A DNA stretch of 64,000 nucleotides, taken from Symbiopectobacterium purcellii (lineage in GTDB: Bacteria; Pseudomonadota; Gammaproteobacteria; Enterobacterales; Enterobacteriaceae). The notes below the pieces were generated by a model. The model ran no database searches. It worked only from the letters and a program-made list of their open reading frames with translations, and was not told the DNA's origin. The translations under genes were made by a program, and so were the position numbers. Location of the stretch: contig NZ_CP081864.1 in NCBI RefSeq assembly GCF_019797845.1, positions 1,054,001 to 1,118,000 of the forward strand, read 5' to 3'. How positions within the stretch are numbered: the stretch's first letter is position 1; the number at the start of each line of letters is the position of its first letter. Positions 59,190 through 64,000 of the stretch are shown here, in pieces.

Positions 59190-60221
59190 ATGAGTATCAT
59201 AAACAGATTACCTCTCCTTGATTTATCACACCAGCACGGCAACCCCGAGCAGCGGCGGACGTTTTTAACCTCACTCAATGAGGCCGCGCGCGATGTCGGT
59301 TTCTTTTATCTCACTCACCACGGTATTTCCGAAACGCTACAGCAGCAGTTGCAGCAGCAGGCTCGCGCTTTCTTTGCCTTGCCTGATGAGGAAAAACAGC
59401 GCGTAGCCATGATCCATTCGCCCCATTTTCGCGGCTACAACCGTGCCGGGGCCGAATTGACGCGCAACCAGCCCGACTGGCGCGAGCAGTTTGACATTGG
59501 CGCTGAACGCGCCGCCCTGCCATTGACACCACAGGATCCGCGTTGGTGGCAGTTACAAGGCCCCAATTTGTGGCCGGACGCGCAGCCTACACTGAAAACC
59601 ACGCTGCTGACCTGGCAACAAGCGATGACTGCGATGGCCCAGCAACTGCTGCGTGCTTTTGCTGAGGCGCTGGCGTTAGCGCCACACACCTTTGATGCGT
59701 TGTACGGTGAAAGGCCTAACGAACATATCAAGCTGATTCGCTATCCGGGGCAATCGGCGCAGGGCAGCCAGCAAGGCGTGGGCGCACACAAGGACTCTGG
59801 CTTTCTGAGCTTCCTGTTGCAGGATGAGCAGGCCGGTTTACAGGTCGAAGTGGCTCCCGATCGTTGGATTGATGCGCCGCCGCTGCCGGGATCCTTTGTC
59901 GTGAATATCGGTGAACTGCTGGAGCTGGCGACCAATGGCTATTTGCGTGCCACGGTACACCGTGTGGTTTCACCGCCTGTCGGGCAAGAGCGTCTCTCTA
60001 TCGCCTTTTTCCTCGGTGCACAGCTGGATGCGGTGGTACCGGTGTATCAACTGCCTCCGCAGGTTGCGCGTCTGGCACAGGGGCCTTCCAGCGATCCGCA
60101 CAATCCGTTGTTGCGTGATGTGGGTTGGAACTACCTGAAAGGGCGACTGCGTTCGCATCCTGATGTTGCACAGCGTTATTACGCCGATGTGGTAGCGAAA
60201 GCGGAACACGCCGCTCACTGA
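59190..60221 (+). CDS. 2-oxoglutarate/Fe(II) oxygenase (isopenicillin-N-synthase-like)
   Basis: The 343-residue protein has the two parts of this family: the N-terminal LPLLDLSHQHGNPEQRRTF...VGFFYLTHHGI domain and the iron-binding barrel with HxD in GVGAHKDSGFLSFLLQD, the distal His in ATVHRVVSP and the 2-oxoglutarate Arg region RLSIAFFLG. The substrate is unknown. GGAG precedes ATG 59190. It is 73 bases upstream of, and probably in one operon with, a Met-type ABC importer, so it may oxidise the imported compound (inference). Confidence 0.9.
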   Translation: MSIINRLPLLDLSHQHGNPEQRRTFLTSLNEAARDVGFFYLTHHGISETLQQQLQQQARAFFALPDEEKQRVAMIHSPHFRGYNRAGAELTRNQPDWREQFDIGAERAALPLTPQDPRWWQLQGPNLWPDAQPTLKTTLLTWQQAMTAMAQQLLRAFAEALALAPHTFDALYGERPNEHIKLIRYPGQSAQGSQQGVGAHKDSGFLSFLLQDEQAGLQVEVAPDRWIDAPPLPGSFVVNIGELLELATNGYLRATVHRVVSPPVGQERLSIAFFLGAQLDAVVPVYQLPPQVARLAQGPSSDPHNPLLRDVGWNYLKGRLRSHPDVAQRYYADVVAKAEHAAH

Positions 60222-60294
60222 CGCTTTTCTGTCTCTGCCTTTGCGGCAGGCATAAACCCCAATACCTAAAACGAAGCGATAAAAGGAAGCCTGT

Positions 60295-61107
60295 ATGAAC
60301 AAGCGTGTCGCATTTTTTGTTAGCAGTGTTGCATTAGCCGTTAGCGTGACCTTCTCTGCCTCCGCGTCGCAGGCGTTGCGCGTGGCTGCCGATCCCGTAC
60401 CCCACAGTGAGATCCTGGCGCAGGTGCAGAAAATTGATCCACAGAACACCCTGAAAGTGATCGAACTGACCAGTGGTGTAAACGCCAATGAACTGCTGGC
60501 GCATGGCGATGTGGATGCCAACTATTTCCAACACGTTCCCTATCTGCGCGATCAGGAAAAAGCGTTGGGGAAACAGTTTGTTGTCGCCGCTACCGTGCAT
60601 GTGGAACCGTTGGGTATTTACTCACGTAAGCACAAAAGCTTTAGCGAGGTGCCGGAAGGCGGCACGGTGGCCGTACCGAACAATGTCACCAACCTCAGCC
60701 GCGCGCTGTATTTATTACAAAGTCAGGGTCTGGTGAAACTGAAACCGGGCTACAGCGATCCGGCCAAGGATCAGGCAACGCCGAAAGATATCGCGGAAAA
60801 CCCGAAGAAACTGAAGATCAAGGAAGTGGAAGCGGCGCAGATCCCGCGTTCGCTGGACGATGTCGATCTAGCGGTGATCAATGGCAATTATGCGCTGGAA
60901 GCGGGGTTGGTTCCGGCCAAAGATGCGCTGGGATTAGAACGCGCAGAGCATAACCCCTATGCCAACATATTGGTGACGACGCCTGCTTTGCAAAACGATC
61001 CGCGCATTAAAAAGCTGGCCGCCGATCTGGAATCCAAGGCGATCGCTGATTTTATTACGCAGCGCTATAACGGTTCGGTGATCCCGGTGGCGAGCCAGAA
61101 GCCATGA
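60295..61107 (+). CDS. NlpA/MetQ-family substrate-binding protein
   Basis: The 270-residue protein has a Sec signal peptide ([24 protein letters not shown]) and the family's [49 protein letters not shown] and [15 protein letters not shown] motifs. It lacks the lipobox Cys usual in MetQ, so it is probably a soluble periplasmic protein. It should bind methionine or a related sulfur compound. AAAAGGAAG precedes the ATG. Its end overlaps the ATPase start by four bases (ATGA). Confidence 0.9.
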   Translation: MNKRVAFFVSSVALAVSVTFSASASQALRVAADPVPHSEILAQVQKIDPQNTLKVIELTSGVNANELLAHGDVDANYFQHVPYLRDQEKALGKQFVVAATVHVEPLGIYSRKHKSFSEVPEGGTVAVPNNVTNLSRALYLLQSQGLVKLKPGYSDPAKDQATPKDIAENPKKLKIKEVEAAQIPRSLDDVDLAVINGNYALEAGLVPAKDALGLERAEHNPYANILVTTPALQNDPRIKKLAADLESKAIADFITQRYNGSVIPVASQKP

Positions 61108-61898
61108 TCGTCATTGAACACGTGGGAAAATGTTACCCAGGGTGCGATCGTCCGGCATTGGATGACGTGTCGCTGACGATTCCCGAGGGTTCTGTTTATG
61201 GCATTTTGGGGCGCAGTGGCGCGGGCAAAAGCTCTCTGCTGCGCTGTCTTAACCTGCTGGAACGGCCCTCATCGGGCCGGATTGTGGTGGATGGCGAAGA
61301 GATTACGTCACTTTCTTCACGGGCGTTGCGCCAACACCGGTTGCGCACCAGCATGATTTTTCAGCACTTCAACTTGCTGCATGCGCGTAATGTGCAGGAC
61401 AACGTCGCTGTTCCGCTTGAGATAGCCGGGGTTGCGCGTCACGAGCGAGAAGCGCGAGTCAGTGCGTTGCTGGAATGGGTGGGACTCAGTGACAAAGCGC
61501 GCGCCTTCCCCTCGCAGTTATCCGGTGGGCAGCAACAGCGTGTCGGTATTGCGCGTGCGTTGGCGGCAAAGCCGAGCTATTTGCTGTGCGACGAGGCGAC
61601 CAGCGCGCTCGATCCTGAAACCACGGCATCGGTGCTGGCGCTGCTGGCAGACACTAACCGTCAGTTAGGTGTGACGATCGTGTTGATCACGCACGAACTG
61701 GCGGTGGTAAAAGCCATTTGCGATCACGCGGCGCTAATGGAGCAAGGCCAGATTGTGGAAAGCGGGGCGCTGTCGACGTTGCTTGCGGCGCCTGATTCCC
61801 AACTGCGTAGCGCGTTGCTGCCCGATTATGCGGCAGAACAGGCGTTTCTTCGCCGTCACGGCATCATTGAGGGGAGTGCCTTATGCAAGGTCGCCTGA
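61104..61898 (+). CDS. MetN-type ABC ATPase lacking the NIL domain
   Basis: The 264-residue ATPase has Walker [11 protein letters not shown]-loop IFQHFNLL, signature [14 protein letters not shown], Walker [17 protein letters not shown] and switch His ITHELAVV. E. coli MetN is about 343 residues, with a C-terminal NIL/ACT-like domain that senses methionine and inhibits transport; here the protein ends soon after the ATPase domain, so that feedback should be absent. Its end overlaps the permease start by 16 bases. Confidence 0.92.
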   Translation: MIVIEHVGKCYPGCDRPALDDVSLTIPEGSVYGILGRSGAGKSSLLRCLNLLERPSSGRIVVDGEEITSLSSRALRQHRLRTSMIFQHFNLLHARNVQDNVAVPLEIAGVARHEREARVSALLEWVGLSDKARAFPSQLSGGQQQRVGIARALAAKPSYLLCDEATSALDPETTASVLALLADTNRQLGVTIVLITHELAVVKAICDHAALMEQGQIVESGALSTLLAAPDSQLRSALLPDYAAEQAFLRRHGIIEGSALCKVA

Positions 61899-62554
61899 GC
61901 TGGGATGAGTTTATTGCGTTGATGTGGAATGCCACGTTAGAGACGGGGTACATGGTGGGGCTGGCAGCGCTGTTTACCGTGCTGATTGGCCTGCCGTTGG
62001 GCGTGGTGTTGTTTATCACGCGATCTGACGGAGTTGCGCCCTTGTCTTGGTTAAATCGGGGGTTGGGCGCGGTGATCAACGTGGGACGCTCGTTACCGTT
62101 TGTGGTGTTGTTGATTGCGCTGATCCCGCTGACTCGACTGATCGTGGGCACCACGCTTGGAAGTACAGCGGCGATCGTACCGATCACCATCGGGGCTTTT
62201 CCCTTTTTTTCCCGCGTAGTGGAAAATGCGTTGGATGAGGTAGATCGCGGACGTATTGAGGCGATCCAATCAATGGGGGGATCGCTCTGGCACGTGATCG
62301 GTAAAGTGTTGCTGCCAGAAGCGCTGCCAACCATTCTGGCCGGCGTGACGTTAACAGTGGTGTTGTTGATCGGGTTCTCTTCCATGGCGGGCGTGATCGG
62401 CGGCGGTGGGTTGGGTGATTTGGCGATCCGCTATGGCTATCAGCGTTTTAACGATCAGGTGATGGCGGGTACGGTGGTGGTTCTGGTGATTTTAGTTCAG
62501 GGCGTGCAATCGTTCGGCGATCGTTTGGTGCGCGCGTTATCCCATCGACGATGA
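61883..62554 (+). CDS. MetI-type ABC permease
   Basis: The 223-residue permease has five to six helices and the coupling EAA loop [38 protein letters not shown], closely like MetI. With the two preceding genes it forms a complete importer of the methionine-uptake family. The chosen ATG (in TTATGCAAGG) overlaps the ATPase end. Confidence 0.93.
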   Translation: MQGRLSWDEFIALMWNATLETGYMVGLAALFTVLIGLPLGVVLFITRSDGVAPLSWLNRGLGAVINVGRSLPFVVLLIALIPLTRLIVGTTLGSTAAIVPITIGAFPFFSRVVENALDEVDRGRIEAIQSMGGSLWHVIGKVLLPEALPTILAGVTLTVVLLIGFSSMAGVIGGGGLGDLAIRYGYQRFNDQVMAGTVVVLVILVQGVQSFGDRLVRALSHRR

Positions 62555-62982
62555 TCGATCGTTGCTGTGGCGCAAGATCGTTTCTGTGATTATATTTTAG
62601 GCGTTCAATCGCAGATGAAAGATAAATTGCTTGTGCTCCGAGACTAACCAGTCCACAATTGCGTCCCGCTCGCGTAATAGGCTATTTTTTGTTCAGCGCG
62701 TTTGCAGGTGTCGAAGTGTTTACTCCTCTCTTTTGCGTTTCATGTAATATAAAATCTCATAATTTTCTTAACAGACTTATCCACAGGCTTCTCTTCGCCT
62801 GCATAAAATGATCTGTGGCAAGATTGTCAAAAGTATATTTGTATCTTGCTGATATTTATTGATAAAAATAACTTATCAAAATGTTAAGACGATCACTTGC
62901 ACTTTCTTCACGGATTGATTGGCAAGGAGTTTTATATTTATGCACAGGGCGGGCCAGGATGATATGGCAGGCTGGAAACACT
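62555..62982. other. Intergenic region, no gene seen
   Basis: 428 AT-rich bases lie between convergent metI-type and queG genes. They contain one consensus DnaA box, TTATCCACA at 62777-62785, but no cluster of boxes or AT-rich unwinding repeats. No hairpin with a T-run was found. Confidence 0.5.
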
Positions 62983-64000
62983 TCAGGCATCGCGCGGTAA
63001 TCCTTTTTCAATAGCACGAATAAGCCGTTTTTTCTGTGGCAACTGCACGTCGATAGCGTGAGCGGCGCGGCGTGCCAATTGCTGTTCAATCGCCCAGTGA
63101 ATATGCTCATCGATCAGCGCGCTCTGCCCGAGTCGCGCTTGTAAAGCAGGCACAACATTTTCCTCATAGGGGGCATTCCCCAGCGCCACGGCGATATTAC
63201 GCAGCCAGCGCTGGTGACCGATGCGGCGAATGGCTGAACCTTCCGTGATGCGCAGGAATTTCGCTTCATCCCACTGAAACAGGTCCAGCAGCGCAGGCGT
63301 ATGCAGCGCGGCGCGCGGGCTAAAATCATCTTCATCGGTCAACTGTGAAAAGCGGTTCCAAGGGCAAATCAGTTGGCAATCATCACAGCCGTAAATACGG
63401 TTACCCATCAGTGGACGTAACGCTTCGGGAATGGCACCTTCCAGCTCAATGGTCAGGTAGGAGATGCAGCGCCGGGCATCCACGGTGTACGGTGCCACGA
63501 TGGCTCCCGTTGGGCAGGTTGTCATGCAGGCGACACAGCGTCCGCACTGTTCTTCCAGCGGTTGATCGACCGGCAACGGCAGGTCGATAAGCAGTTCCCC
63601 GAGGAAAAACCAGGATCCCGCTTCCCGATTGAGGATCAGCGAGTGTTTACCCACCCAACCTAACCCAGCCTTGGCCGCCAGCGGGCGCTCCATAATCGGT
63701 GCGGAATCGACGAAAGGGCGGAATTGCAGGCTGCCGCAATGTTCCTGTATCCGGTCACCCAACTTTTTCAGCCGCTGACGCAACAGTTTGTGGTAATCAC
63801 GCCCCAGCGCGTAGCGGCTGACATAACCGAGCGTCGGGTTATTCAGGGTCTTGGCAAAGGCCGCTTTGGCGGGCAGATAGTTCATGCGCACGCTGATAAC
63901 GCGTAGCGTGCCGGGCAACAGTTCATGTGGGCGCGCGCGTAGCATACCGTGGCGCGCCATCCACGCCATTTCACCGTGATACTGCTTATCCAGCCATGCC
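62983..64000 (-). CDS. queG: epoxyqueuosine reductase QueG, 5' end outside the window
   Basis: QueG uses a cobalamin and two [4Fe-4S] clusters to reduce epoxyqueuosine to queuosine in tRNA. 338 of about 380 residues are visible. Conserved parts are GMLRARPHELLPGTLRVISVRMNYLP, RPFVDSAPIMERPLAAKAGLGWVGKHSL with the catalytic Asp, the two ferredoxin-like motifs CGRCVACMTTCPTGAI and YGCDDCQLICPWNRF, and the C-terminal EKGLPRDA, identical to E. coli. The frame continues past base 63969 to the window end (WLDKQYHGE before MAWMARHG). It marks the return to E. coli-like gene order. Confidence 0.96.
   Translation of the reverse strand, partial: AWLDKQYHGEMAWMARHGMLRARPHELLPGTLRVISVRMNYLPAKAAFAKTLNNPTLGYVSRYALGRDYHKLLRQRLKKLGDRIQEHCGSLQFRPFVDSAPIMERPLAAKAGLGWVGKHSLILNREAGSWFFLGELLIDLPLPVDQPLEEQCGRCVACMTTCPTGAIVAPYTVDARRCISYLTIELEGAIPEALRPLMGNRIYGCDDCQLICPWNRFSQLTDEDDFSPRAALHTPALLDLFQWDEAKFLRITEGSAIRRIGHQRWLRNIAVALGNAPYEENVVPALQARLGQSALIDEHIHWAIEQQLARRAAHAIDVQLPQKKRLIRAIEKGLPRDA

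Noticed and set aside
62777..62785. DnaA box TTATCCACA as a sign of an origin
   Set aside because: A single box without further boxes or unwinding repeats is expected by chance in a genome.

Overview
The window looks like a chromosomal segment of an enterobacterium, probably Pectobacteriaceae (Brenneria/Dickeya/Pectobacterium-like). The evidence is a gene backbone also found in E. coli: ecnB, frdDCBA, epmA, mscM, psd, rsgA, orn, tRNA-Gly(GCC) and queG. No rRNA or housekeeping marker allows a firmer placement. The core genes are moderately GC-rich. One stretch (about 41.85-44.2 kb) is clearly AT-rich and foreign.

Layout. 1-15.4 kb is mostly core: a truncated DMT exporter, an SRPBCC protein, an entericidin-type lipoprotein, a DUF486 protein, an HxlR/MFS pair, the fumarate reductase operon, epmA, mscM-psd-rsgA, orn and two tRNA-Gly genes. 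In E. coli the next gene would be queG, which here appears only at 63 kb, so about 47 kb lies between orn/tRNA-Gly and queG. That interval holds: an AAA/NadR-like ATPase; a LysR/metallo-beta-lactamase-fold pair; a PEBP/AraC pair; a five-gene RiPP cluster (19.86-25.94 kb); a very large ankyrin-repeat gene; the asc beta-glucoside operon; VirK; a CDF/ArsR metal-efflux pair; a third tRNA-Gly carrying a P4-type island (37.67-44.37 kb); kdpFABCD without kdpE; nhaA; ugd; a broken mtnD; an MFS gene; and a Met-type ABC importer with a 2-oxoglutarate oxygenase.

The most interesting system is the RiPP cluster. It matches the darobactin operon darABCDE in gene order and content: precursor, ABC permease, membrane-fusion protein, ABC ATPase, radical SAM/SPASM enzyme. 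The precursor ends in WNWSKGF plus a five-residue tail. Darobactin A is WNWSKSF, so the cross-linked positions W1, W3 and K5 are all kept and only position 6 differs. The permease gene has an in-frame TGA at codon 47, at a place where related permeases commonly have Trp, so export may be impaired in this strain unless this is a sequence error.

A second theme is gene decay. There are in-frame stops in darB, mtnD, a YciI-family gene and an XRE regulator, frameshifts in the ankyrin gene and in an OLD-family nuclease (a 7-bp tandem duplication), a TetR remnant, and a KdpD left without an adjacent KdpE although a KdpE-like site upstream of kdpF is preserved. The P4 island also holds about 700 bases of GC-rich DNA packed with perfect hairpins and without a convincing gene, just upstream of a second tyrosine recombinase.
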